Below are positions 1 through 8,093 of a DNA stretch of 64,000 bases, piece by piece (the stretch's first letter is position 1; the number at the start of each line of letters is the position of its first letter). The notes below the pieces were generated by a model. The model searched no databases. It was given only the letters and a program-made list of their open reading frames with translations, and had not been told where the DNA came from. Both the position numbers and the translations under genes were made by a program. Origin of the DNA: Chloroflexota bacterium (GTDB taxonomy: Bacteria > Chloroflexota > UBA6077 > JACCZL01). The stretch covers positions 24,399 through 88,398 of the forward strand of contig JAUJPG010000025.1 in the NCBI GenBank assembly GCA_030447245.1, in the 5' to 3' direction.

Positions 1-437
1 TCAAGGGCATGGAGGAAGCGGCCTGGGACCAGATCATGGCCGTCAACGTCAAGGCCCCTTCCTCTGCTCGCGCGCGGCAGCCGAGCCGATGCGCCGCCCG
101 GCGGGGGCAGTATCGTCACCATCTCGTCGGTGGCCGGTATCAGCCGGCGGCAGCAGCGTGGCCTACGCGGTGTCCAAAGCCGGTGTCATCCACCTGACCA
201 AGTGCCTGGCCATCGCGCTCGCCCCGGACATCCGCGTCAACTCCGTCGCGCCGGGGTTTGTCCGAACGCGCTGGGGCGAGCGCTTCAGCGAGGAGCAGAA
301 GCAGCGGATGGAGCAGAACGCCCCGCTGCGGCGCGGCGTCGCGCCCGAAGAGATCGCCACGGCAACCGTCGAATGTCTGCGCAACGACGCCATGACCCGG
401 TCAGACGATCGTCGTCGACGCGGGGCTGCTACTCTAG
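1..437 (+). pseudogene. SDR-family oxidoreductase, 3' part, frameshifted
   Basis: C-terminal part of a classical NAD(P)-dependent short-chain dehydrogenase; the N-terminal Rossmann half lies before the window. The remaining sequence shows the helix carrying the VNVK segment, the catalytic YAVSK (Tyr-x3-Lys) motif near base 165, the RVNSVAPGFVRT strand and a C-terminal TGQTIVVDAGLLL ending in TAG at 435-437. These pieces lie in different frames: one shift falls between about 60 and 150, another in the CCC run near 394. Sequence conservation continues through both, so the shifts may be consensus errors. The substrate cannot be told. The gene precedes urease genes with a 150-base gap and shows no obvious functional link to them. 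Confidence 0.75.
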
Positions 438-586
438 ACCTCGCGGGCTGCCCCTGCGCTCGCACGGCGGGCCAGCGGGGGCAATGCATCGTGCCCTACA
501 CTGAGACCACGCTAACCTGCTACCCTGCCTCGGCCTGGTTCGAGCCTGTTTCGAGCCTGTTTCGAGATGGTTGACGTGGAACGACG

Positions 587-890
587 ATGAAGCTCACCCC
601 GCGCGAGCAAGACCGTCTGACGATCTTCACGATGGCCGAGCTGGCCCCGGAAGCGCCGCTCCCGTGGCCTCAAGCTCAACCACCCGGAAGCCGTCGCCCT
701 GATCTGCGACGAGCTGCTCGAAGAGGCCCGCGCTGGACGCCCGTACGCCGACGTTGTCGAGCTGGGCGGGCGCGTGCTCGAGCGCGGTGAGGTGATGGAG
801 GGCATTCCCGAAATGATGCCGTTTATCCAGGTTGAAGCGATGTTCCCGGACGGCTCCAAGCTGATCACCGTCCACCAGCCGATCCGATGA
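587..890 (+). pseudogene. ureA: Urease gamma subunit (UreA), one frameshift
   Basis: Small subunit of the nickel enzyme urease (urea to ammonia and carbamate), cytoplasmic. It begins [14 protein letters not shown], typical of UreA, and after an extra C in the CCCC run at 645-648 continues in another frame as [22 protein letters not shown], then [18 protein letters not shown] and a stop at 888-890. The total of about 100 residues is the usual UreA length. It is the first gene of a ureABC cluster and overlaps the predicted ureB start (ATG 887) by four bases. The start ATG at 587 follows a weak purine stretch. The single indel in a homopolymer, with intact flanking conservation, suggests sequencing error more than decay. 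Confidence 0.85.
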
Positions 891-1277
891 CCGCCGAGCC
901 CAGCCGCTGATCCCGGGCCAGGTCATCACGCGGCCAGCAACCGATCACGGCCAACGTCGGGCGGCGGACGGTCACGCTGCGGGTCCGCAACAGCTCGGCC
1001 TGGCCGGTCCACATCGGCTCGCACTTCCATTTCTTCGAGGCCAACAAGCGCCTCCACTTCGACCGTGCTGCCGCTTTCGGGATGCGCCCGGACGTGCTGG
1101 CTGGGGCGACAGTCCGCTGGGAGCCGGCGAGGAGAAAGATGTCCGCCTGGTGGAGTACGTCGGCCGCCGCGCGATCTACGGCTTTAACGGCCTGGTCGAT
1201 GGGCCGCTCACCCCGAGAACCGCGACAAGGCTCTAGCGAAGATGCGCGAGCTAGGCTTCGCGGACGCAGGCCCGTAG
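887..1277 (+). pseudogene. ureB: Urease beta subunit (UreB), several frameshifts
   Basis: Second structural subunit of urease. Recognisable segments in order are [49 protein letters not shown], and [25 protein letters not shown], followed by a charged tail to TAG at 1275-1277. The [11 protein letters not shown] motif is the UreB signature. The segments sit in different frames with shifts near 905-925, 950, 1120-1135 and 1225, mostly in short G or C runs. The total coding distance fits a beta subunit with a C-terminal extension. ATG 887 overlaps the ureA stop, as expected for translational coupling. Confidence 0.8.
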
Positions 1278-1385
1278 AGGCGACCCTTCCTGGTGGCCGG
1301 TGGGGCCGCCGTCCTGGAGAGGCGGCCACGGGAACAAGCGCGTTTGGCGAGGTCCGCCTCACCGACCCGCGACAACGGAGGACCG

Positions 1386-3094
1386 ATGCCGTTTGAGATC
1401 GACCGACACTTGTACGCTCGGATGTACGGCCCGACCGCGGCGACCGTGTCCGCTTGGGCGACACCAATCTGGTCGTCGAGGTCGAGCGCGACGACACGGC
1501 CCACGGCGACGAGCTGCTCTGGGGGTTCGGCAAGACCCTCCGCGACGGCATGCAGTACACCAGCCGCCCTGGCCAGGACAGCACGCTCGACCTGATCATC
1601 GCCGGCGCGCTGATCCTGGATCCGGTTCTCGGCGTCGTCAAGGGCAACATCGGGATCAAGGACGGCCGGATCGTCGGCGTCGGGCGGGCCGGCAATCCGG
1701 ACCTGGCCGACGACATCGAGCTCGTCTCGGGCGCCAACACCGGCTACATCATGGCCGAGGGGATGATCGCCACCGCCGGCATCGTCGATGCCCACGTCCA
1801 CCTAGCGACGACCAGCCTGATTCCGGCCGCGCTGTCGAGCGGGACCACGACGATCGTCGGGATGGGCTACGGCCACGTCTCCGACCTGGGCGTCAACCCG
1901 GCTACCAACTTCCACCGCCTGCTCGAAGCCTGGGAGGCGTTCCCGCTGAACGTCGCGCTGCTCGGGCGCGCGGCAGCGCGGCGGCCGCGAGGCGATCGAG
2001 CGCAACCTGGAGATGGGCTCGGCCGGCCTGAAAATCCACGAGGACACCGCCGGCTACCCGGCCGTCGTGGACAACGCGCTGACCGTCGCCGAGGAGTACG
2101 ACGTCCCGGTCTGCATCCACACCGACTCCCACCAGGAGGCCGGTGAGCTGGAGGAGACGATTGCCGCGATCGCCGGTCGCACGATTCACGCCTACCACAT
2201 CGAGGGGACCGGCGGGGCCACCCGAACGTCCTGGAGCTGGTCAGCCAGCCGCACGTCCTGGGCTCCTCGACCACGCCGACGATCCCGTTCACCGTCAACA
2301 CCCTGCCCGAGTACCCCGATATGAAAATGGTCGTCCATCGCATGCACGGCTTTCTGCCCGAGGACGCCGAGTCGGTACAGTGGCGGATGCGCGGCCAGAC
2401 CGTCGCCGCCGAGTCGGTCCTGCACGACATGGGCGCGATCGCGATGGTGTCCTCGGACTCTCAGGGTATGGGGCGGATCGGCGAGGTCGCCACGCGCACC
2501 TGGCAGATGGCCCACCGGATGAAAGATGTCGCGTTGGCCGCTGCGCCCGGCGGCGCGGGACGCAGCGACGGCCAGCATGACAACGACCGTGTCCTGCGCT
2601 ACCTGGCCAAGATCACGCTCAACCCGGCGATCGCCCAGGGCCTGGCTCACGAGGTCGGCTCGCTGGAACCCGGCAAGCTGGCCGATGTCGTTCTGTGGCG
2701 GCCAGAGTTCTTCGGGGCCAAGCCGCAGCTGGTCTTGAAGGGCGGCTTTGTGGCGTGGAGCCCGGTTGGCTCGGGCAACGACAGCACCCGTCTGGGCCAG
2801 CCCCAGATCTACCGCCCGATGTTCGGCGCGTACGGCTCGGCGCCCGCCTCGCTCGGCTGCGCGTTCGTGTCGCGGGCCGCGATCGACAACGGCCTCGACA
2901 AGCGCGTTGGCCTGCGCCGCCGCCTGGTCGCGGTCCGCGACGCGCGCCCGCTCACCAAGGCCGCCTTCTCCCGCAATGGCGCCTCGCCCCTCGTCCGCGT
3001 CGACCCGGCCACCCTCGACGTCCAGATTGACGGCCAACCGGTCAACCTCCCGCCCGCCGAGACCCTGCCCCTGACCCAGCGGTACTTCCTGTAA
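1386..3094 (+). pseudogene. ureC: Urease alpha subunit (UreC), divergent, three one-base frameshifts
   Basis: Catalytic urease subunit; about 569 residues when frames are joined, the normal length. Indels are a missing G near 1440, an extra base near 1970 and a missing G in the GGGG run near 2215. Nickel ligands are visible: AHVH (two His), the carbamylated Lys in GLKIHED, His in CIHTD, His in YHIEG, and Asp in SSDSQGMGR. The mobile-flap motif is MVVHRM where characterised ureases have MVCHHL, so the flap Cys is Val while the catalytic His is kept. The C-terminus ends in QRYFL as usual. No ureDEFG accessory genes occur in the window. It is probably a urease, but a related amidohydrolase activity cannot be excluded. 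Confidence 0.88.
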
Positions 3095-3244
3095 CCTGGC
3101 CACGTCGCCCGGGAACCCTCCGGGCTGGCGTGCATGACGAACCGGGCACGGGCCGGCCAAAGAACGCCAAAGGCGACCACCGTACGGAGGTTGGTCGCCT
3201 TTGGGCAGACAGGCCCGGTTGATGCTTCAACCAGGCTCTCGACG

Positions 3245-3451
3245 TCAGGGCGCCAAGGCGACGGGCAGGTCGGCAAACTCTGTGGCCTGGAGCCTGGTGA
3301 GCTCGCCCTGCGGGACTTTCAGGTAACGCCAGTCGGTGCCGGTCAGCACCGTGGCGTTCTCGCACCAGATCAGCGCCGCGCGGTCATTTGTCTCGATCAC
3401 GCGGCGTGTGCTGTCCGCGTCGTACGCGCCGTCCCAGATCAGCGTGGTCAT
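3245..3451 (-). pseudogene. Type III restriction-modification fragment (Mod tail joined to Res C-terminus)
   Basis: A 68-residue reading frame. Its first part (TLIWDGAYDAD) resembles the C-terminal end of type III methyltransferases, and the remainder (AALIWCENATVLTGTDWRYLKVPQ, then LQATEFADL) resembles the extreme C-terminus of type III restriction/helicase subunits. Such a join is best explained as a deletion junction inside a former mod-res operon. No helicase or methyltransferase motif remains, so no activity is expected. A second fragment with the same LIWDGxYD signature lies at 4319-4560 and a Res fragment at 38235-38408. Family assignment is from pattern recognition only. Confidence 0.5.
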
Positions 3452-3626
3452 CGTCCCGTGAGCCGCTGAACGCCCCGTGCCGGGTGCATTGCGCGCAGGG
3501 GCGCTTCGCGCGAGACGGTCACCAGCAAGGCTCCGCCGGGCAGGCGGTAAGATGGGTAAGGTGCCGTACACTTGTGCTGGGCGTGGGATGTACTCGTCTA
3601 CGGCGAGGAGGCCTCAGGGGCTGAGC

Positions 3627-3878
3627 ATGGCTAAAGACTCGGACATCGTAACGGTAGCTGAGATCGAGCGCTGGTATCCGGATGAGTGGGTCCTGGTGGA
3701 GATCACCCGCGATCACAAGCATCATGAGCGGATCGCCGGTCGGCTGTTGGCACATGGCCGGGATCGCGCCGACCTCGTCGAGCCGCACCATCGCTTCAGG
3801 GCGGAGCACCCACGCACGCGCTTGTATCAGTTCTACACCGGGGATATCGTCCCTGAGGGAGTCGTCGCGATCCTCTGA
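3627..3878 (+). CDS. Small protein preceding an aspartic protease, function unknown
   Basis: An 83-residue soluble protein beginning MAKDSDIVTVAEIE. It contains WYPDEWVLVEITRDHKHH and ends in GDIVPEGVVAIL, and it is rich in His and acidic residues. ATG 3627 was chosen because an AGGGG element lies six bases upstream; the longer frame has low-complexity sequence before it. The stop overlaps the next start (TGATG), so the protein is probably made together with the protease. Two-gene units of this type occur in cyanobacteria and Chloroflexota, but I know of no assigned function. No signal peptide or membrane segment is visible. Confidence 0.75.
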   Translation: MAKDSDIVTVAEIERWYPDEWVLVEITRDHKHHERIAGRLLAHGRDRADLVEPHHRFRAEHPRTRLYQFYTGDIVPEGVVAIL

Positions 3879-4279
3879 TGCCGCGGGCCGATCGGGTCCC
3901 GTTCCTGCCCGGTCGGGCCCTGATCGCCGTCCGCACGGCCCTCAACGACTTGGATGATGTCGTCCTGATTGCGGACACTGGCGCGGAGCGGACGGTCATC
4001 TCGCGGGACATGGCCATCGGCCTCGGCCTGGACCTTCGTCGGCCGCTTCGGCTGCAACCGCTGCACGGTATTGGGCGGAGCCCGCCGATGCCGGTCGTGT
4101 GGCTGGATCGTGTACAAGTCGGAGCCAGCACCGTGAGCGGCTTGGAAGCGTCCGTCTACAATCTGCCCGCGCTTTTCGGCGCTGACGGCCTCTTGGGCTT
4201 GGACTTCCTCCGTCGCTTCCGCGTCACATTCGCGTTCGACTCGCACGTGCTGATCCTGCGCGAACCCACGACGCGGTAA
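3878..4279 (+). CDS. Clan AA (retropepsin-like) aspartic protease
   Basis: A 133-residue protein with one DTGAERTVIS motif at about residues 31-40. This is the catalytic Asp-Thr-Gly of retroviral-type aspartic proteases, followed by the second hallmark GLLGLDFLRRF near residues 108-118. Single-domain members act as homodimers, each monomer giving one catalytic Asp. There is no transmembrane helix, unlike TIGR02281-type membrane proteases, so a cytoplasmic location is inferred. It is coupled by TGATG overlap to the 83-residue gene upstream, which is a candidate substrate or partner. The physiological role is unknown. Confidence 0.8.
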   Translation: MPRADRVPFLPGRALIAVRTALNDLDDVVLIADTGAERTVISRDMAIGLGLDLRRPLRLQPLHGIGRSPPMPVVWLDRVQVGASTVSGLEASVYNLPALFGADGLLGLDFLRRFRVTFAFDSHVLILREPTTR

Positions 4280-4318
4280 GCGATCCGCCGCGACTTCTGC
4301 GCCGCGGGCATCCACGAA

Positions 4319-4560
4319 TCATGCGCCGCCGGACGGGTCGAGCGCCCGCCGGCGCTCGCGGGCCGACTCGTCGACCGTCTCGACCGCCTGGAACGACAGC
4401 GGAATCTTCGTCGGGGCGACCCGCCGCTCCTCCCTGTCGTACGTGCCGTCCCAGATCAGCTCGGTGGCGCCGGCTGGCTGTCACATCTCCCGGTGGACGA
4501 CCGCCGCCACGCGGCCGGCAATGTGGCCGTATGTGGGAAGCGTTCCGTCATCCAACCTCG
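4319..4560 (-). pseudogene. Type III methyltransferase (Mod) C-terminal relic
   Basis: Fills most of the gap between the protease and the PhyH gene. One minus frame reads RLDDGTLPTYGHIAGRVAAVVHREM then a TGA. In the same frame it continues as GATELIWDGTYDREERRVAP and PLSFQAVETVDES, ending at 4319-4321. The LIWDGxYD and FQAVETV elements resemble the last 40 residues of site-specific methyltransferases of type III systems. An internal stop and the lack of the catalytic domain make this a relic. It belongs with the similar fragment at 3245-3451. Confidence 0.45.
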
Positions 4561-4620
4561 TTTGCCGCCTCCGTTGATGGCGTCTATACTCGGCCATCCG
4601 CGATGATGGGGAGGCCCGGA

Positions 4621-5487
4621 ATGGTCCAGGCAACGCGGCCGACGGTCGGCCAGGCAGCGGGGGCATACTCGGCAGAAGAGCAGAAGGCGTTCTACGAGGA
4701 TCAGGGCTACCTGGTCTTCCCGGAGCTGCTGAGCGGCGAGGAGCTCGGGACGCTGCGCTCGGCGCTGGCCGAGGTGCTCGCGGAGGCTGAGGGCTTGACC
4801 GAGTCGACCGACAAGTTCTCCATCACCAGGGGCACCGACGGAAAGTACTACGTCCGCCGCATCTTCAGCCCGATCGCCCACCATCAGGCGTTCCACGACC
4901 TGGTCTTCAATCCGAAGATCGTCGACGTCGTCGAGAACCTGATCGGGCCGAACATCCAGCTCCACCACACCAAGCTCAACTTGAAGCCGCCCAGCAAGGA
5001 GGCTCGCTTCGAGTGGCACCAGGACTATCCGTTCTTCCCGCACACCAACTACGACCTGCTCGCCGTCATGATCTACTTCGACGCGTCGACCGAGCAGAAC
5101 GGCTGCCTGACGATCGTCCCCGGCAGCCACACGTGGGGACCGCGCAACCACATGTTCGCCAAGGACGGCGCGTTCTCGTCGCAGCTGGAGGACAGGTCGG
5201 TCCTCGAAGACCGGTCTCGCTGGATCAACGTCCCGGTGCCGGCCGGCGGGATGGAGCTGCACCATTGCAACATGCTCCACAGCTCTGGGCCCAATCAGAC
5301 TGACCAGCCGCGCAGCGCGATGGTGATCCAGTACCGCGCGGCCGACAACGTTGCCGTGGGCGGGGCCACGACCCACGCCGGCTTCGGCATGCAGATTCGT
5401 GGTGAGAACCCCTACCGCGTCCGGATGATCGAAGGCGTCTTCAAGCTCCCCGGCGAGATCAAGGACCCCCTCCAGCGCGACGGCTGA
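4621..5487 (+). CDS. Phytanoyl-CoA dioxygenase (PhyH) family protein
   Basis: A 288-residue Fe(II)/2-oxoglutarate-dependent oxygenase. The iron-binding facial triad is visible as H133 and D135 (EWHQD) plus H220 (LHSSGPN), and R231 shortly after is the expected 2-oxoglutarate-binding Arg. The region FDASTEQNGCLTIVPGSH is typical of the family. ATG 4621 is preceded by GGGGAGG at 4608-4614 (six-base spacing), which settles the start within a longer open frame. It stands 50 bases upstream of an ABC permease pair, perhaps in one transcript. Members hydroxylate very different small molecules, so the substrate is unknown; uptake of the substrate by the adjacent transporter is a guess. Confidence 0.88.
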   Translation: MVQATRPTVGQAAGAYSAEEQKAFYEDQGYLVFPELLSGEELGTLRSALAEVLAEAEGLTESTDKFSITRGTDGKYYVRRIFSPIAHHQAFHDLVFNPKIVDVVENLIGPNIQLHHTKLNLKPPSKEARFEWHQDYPFFPHTNYDLLAVMIYFDASTEQNGCLTIVPGSHTWGPRNHMFAKDGAFSSQLEDRSVLEDRSRWINVPVPAGGMELHHCNMLHSSGPNQTDQPRSAMVIQYRAADNVAVGGATTHAGFGMQIRGENPYRVRMIEGVFKLPGEIKDPLQRDG

Positions 5488-5537
5488 GACGAGGTATGAC
5501 GTAGGGGCGTGACGGATCACGCCGCTGCGGATAACCG

Positions 5538-6488
5538 ATGCTCCGTTACCTGCTCGGACGGACGCTCCAGGTGGTCCCGACGCTGTTGCTGGTGACGGTG
5601 ATCACCTTTATCCTGGTCAAGCTGCTGCCGGGGGATGCCGCGCTGGCGTTCCTCGGCGAAACATCGCCCCAGGACCAGGTTCGGTACGAGGCGATGCGCC
5701 GCGAGCTGGGGCTCGACCAGCCGCTGCCGGTCCAGTACTTCAAGTGGCTGGGCAAGGTGGCCGGGGGCGACTTCGGCATCTCGGCCCGCACGCGCGAGCC
5801 GGTCCTTGAAGGGATCAAGGCCCGCCTGCCGGTGACGGCCCAGCTCGCCTTGATGACGATGGCCGTCGCGCTCGCGATCGCCCTCCCCGTCGGGATCATC
5901 TCGGCGGCGCGTCCGCGCTCCTGGCTCGACAACGTCGGCTCGACGGCCGCGATTGCCGGCCTGGCAGTCCCGGACTTCTGGCTCGGCATCGTGCTGATCA
6001 CCCTGTTCTCGCTCGGCCTCGGCCTGTTGCCCCCGTCCGGATTCAAGCCGCTCGGCGAGGGCATCGGCCAGAATCTCCAGCTGATGATCCTGCCGGCCCT
6101 GACCCTCGGCGCGAGCCAGGCGGCCGTACTGATGCGCCAGGTTCGCGCGGCGCTGCTCGAGGTGCTCCGCCACGATTACGTCACCACTGCCCGCGCCAAG
6201 GGGCTGCGCGAGGGGGTCGTCGTCCGACGCCACGCCCTCAAGAACGCACTGATCCCGGTGGTGACGCTCATCGGCCTGCAGACCGGGCGGCTGTTCGGCG
6301 GCGCGGTCATCGTCGAGACGATCTTCGCCCTGCCGGGGATTGGCCGGGTGGCCGCCGACTCGATCTTCTTCCGCGACTACGCCATGCTCCAGGGCGCGAT
6401 CCTCGTCCTGGCCGTGGCGGTCCTGCTGATGAACCTCGTCACGGACATCCTGTACTCCTACCTCGACCCGCGGATCCGCTACCGATGA
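5538..6488 (+). CDS. ABC transporter permease, DppB/NikB family
   Basis: A 316-residue inner-membrane permease of peptide/nickel-type importers. It starts MLRYLLGRTLQVVPTLLLV (first helix), has the GLDQPLPVQYFKWL motif after the first periplasmic loop, and carries the ATPase-coupling EAA loop as TTARAKGLREGVVVRRHALKNAL around residues 211-235. Five or six hydrophobic segments are visible, and the length is normal for the family. It is followed 100 bases later by the DppC-type partner. No ATP-binding subunits are encoded nearby. The nearest binding protein of this class is at 12068-13854 on the other strand. Because urease lies upstream, a nickel substrate is possible but not shown. Confidence 0.93.
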   Translation: MLRYLLGRTLQVVPTLLLVTVITFILVKLLPGDAALAFLGETSPQDQVRYEAMRRELGLDQPLPVQYFKWLGKVAGGDFGISARTREPVLEGIKARLPVTAQLALMTMAVALAIALPVGIISAARPRSWLDNVGSTAAIAGLAVPDFWLGIVLITLFSLGLGLLPPSGFKPLGEGIGQNLQLMILPALTLGASQAAVLMRQVRAALLEVLRHDYVTTARAKGLREGVVVRRHALKNALIPVVTLIGLQTGRLFGGAVIVETIFALPGIGRVAADSIFFRDYAMLQGAILVLAVAVLLMNLVTDILYSYLDPRIRYR

Positions 6489-6588
6489 CGGACGCCGGCG
6501 CTGCCGGAGAGGCGTCCGTTCCTGGCCGCCAGACTCCTGCCGAGCGCACGCGCCAGCTCCGCGGATCCGCTGGGCGGGAGGACGTGCC

Positions 6589-7485
6589 GTGACGGTCGTC
6601 GAGGCGGCGCCGCCGTTGGAGCTGACCTCCCCGCTGGTACGCCGCCGGAGTGGGTGGCGGGCTCTTCTGCGCGAGGGGCTGCGGGCGCGCGGGGCGGCCT
6701 TCGGATTGACGGTGACGTTGGCCGTGGTTGCGCTGGCGCTCGGGGCCGACCTCTTCTCGCCCCATAACCCGAACGTCCAGGACTACAACAGCATCCTGGC
6801 CCCGCCCGGGGCGCCATACTGGCTGGGGACCGACGAGCTCGGTCGGGACCTGCTGAGTCGGACGATCCACGGCTCCCGCGTCGCGCTCCAGGCGGGGCTC
6901 GTCTCGGTCGGTCTGGCGGTTGTCGCCGGGACGCTGATCGGGCTGCTGGCCGGCTACGTTGGCGGGTTCGTCGACGCGCTGCTGATGCGGGTGACGGACG
7001 CGCTCTGGTCGTTTCCGGGGCTGGTCCTGGCCCTGGCGGTGGGCGCAGTCCTTGGCCCGGGCTTGTTCAACGCGATGCTCGCCGTGGGGCTGGTGTTCAC
7101 GCCGATCTTCGCCCGGCTGGTCCGCGCCCAGGTGCTCTCGGTGCGCGAGCGCGAGTTCGTACTGGCGGCCAGGATGCTCGGGGCGAATGGGCCGCGGATC
7201 ATGGCCCGCCACATCCTGCCGAACGTGGCGACGCCGATCATCATCCAGGCCTCGGTGCTCGTCGCCTTCGCAATCATCGTCGAGGCCAGCTTGAGCTTTC
7301 TCGGTCTGGGCGTCCAGCCGCCGACCCCGTCCTGGGGCTCCATGCTCCGGACGGCGTACCAGTATCTTCAGGCCGCGCCGTGGCTGTCGTTCGCGCCTGG
7401 CGCGGCCATGTTCGTGACCGTCCTCGGCCTCAACTTCCTCGGCGATGGCCTCCAACAGGCGCTCGACCCGCGCGCCCGGGAGTAG
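6589..7485 (+). CDS. ABC transporter permease, DppC/NikC family
   Basis: A 298-residue permease with the N-terminal extension of the DppC group, the GTDELGRDLLSRTIHGSRVAL motif near residues 80-100, and an EAA loop (AARMLGANGPRIMARHILPN) near residues 192-211. It ends in FLGDGLQQALDPR, the common DppC tail. The GTG start at 6589 follows GGGAGG at 6576-6582 with six-base spacing. It forms a heterodimeric channel with the permease encoded upstream. The substrate is undefined: peptide, nickel or oligosaccharide are all possible in this family. A perfect 28-base palindrome 60 bases after the stop probably ends the transcript. Confidence 0.93.
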   Translation: MTVVEAAPPLELTSPLVRRRSGWRALLREGLRARGAAFGLTVTLAVVALALGADLFSPHNPNVQDYNSILAPPGAPYWLGTDELGRDLLSRTIHGSRVALQAGLVSVGLAVVAGTLIGLLAGYVGGFVDALLMRVTDALWSFPGLVLALAVGAVLGPGLFNAMLAVGLVFTPIFARLVRAQVLSVREREFVLAARMLGANGPRIMARHILPNVATPIIIQASVLVAFAIIVEASLSFLGLGVQPPTPSWGSMLRTAYQYLQAAPWLSFAPGAAMFVTVLGLNFLGDGLQQALDPRARE

Positions 7486-7546
7486 CGGCGGCCGGGGTTC
7501 CTGATGGCTGCATCGGCACCTACACGCACCGGCCCCGCGACATTCT

Positions 7547-7574
7547 GGGAGCGAGCCCCCGGGGGCTCGCTCCC
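7547..7574 (+). terminator. Perfect 28-bp GC palindrome after dppC
   Basis: Two complementary 14-base arms, GGGAGCGAGCCCCC and GGGGGCTCGCTCCC, meet without a spacer. The site lies between the end of the permease gene and an IS1-type relic. It can form a strong hairpin but lacks a T tract, so it may be a terminator or a REP-like repeat. Confidence 0.45.
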
Positions 7575-7595
7575 CACTCGTCAGCCTTCCCGGGA

Positions 7596-7906
7596 TCAGC
7601 TTGCAGTCGGCGCAGATCGGGGCGAGGGTCCAATGTGGCCGTGGCCGAACCGGCCGACTAGCGGCTCCGGGCCGTCGTACGGCTTCGAGAAGACGAAGGC
7701 GCAAGTCTCGTCCCACGGGATGCGCTTGCAGGGCCGATCGCGGAGGGTCGCATCCTGATACTCTGAGCAGGCCCGCGCGAGGTCAACCAGTAGCTTGGTC
7801 CCCGTGCCCTTTGCCACGCCGGTCACGCGGCACATCAAGCGGATCGACGTCTCCCCGACGGGCAAGCGGCAATGCGGGCCCGCTGCTGCATGCGCAGGAG
7901 GTTCAT
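7596..7906 (-). pseudogene. IS1-type transposase relic, N-terminal part
   Basis: Minus-strand segments MNLLRMQQRARIAAC (from 7906) and, after a frameshift near 7865, VGETSIRLMCRVTGVAKGTG, LLVDLARACSEYQD and CKRIPWDETCAFVFSK. These match the N-terminal helix-turn-helix and start of the catalytic domain of IS1-type transposases, where the usual wording is SIRATxRLTGVAKxTVxKLL and CKRIQxDEIWxF. About 90 residues of some 230-300 remain. The DDE domain is missing after the FGHG motif and no terminal repeats were found. It is therefore an inactive remnant between the permease operon and the SDR gene. Confidence 0.6.
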
Positions 7907-8093
7907 GCTCGATGCAATACCTAGCCTATGCCTTACCAAGCACAAGCTCGCTGAATCGAGTAGGATGTCTTGGCCTTCCGGGTAGGCTGGGAGCGGCACC
8001 CACCCCTGCCCCTCCCAGATTAGCGCCAGGTTGCCGCGGGATCCCGAGCGTCGGCTGTCCCGAGCGAGCCACCGCTGGAGGGTGGATGCAGCC

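Noticed and set aside
587..7485. Urease and dppBC permeases as a single nickel uptake and urease operon
   Set aside because: Relic genes, a divergent fragment and a PhyH gene separate them, no ATPase genes are present, and the permease sequences do not distinguish nickel from peptide.
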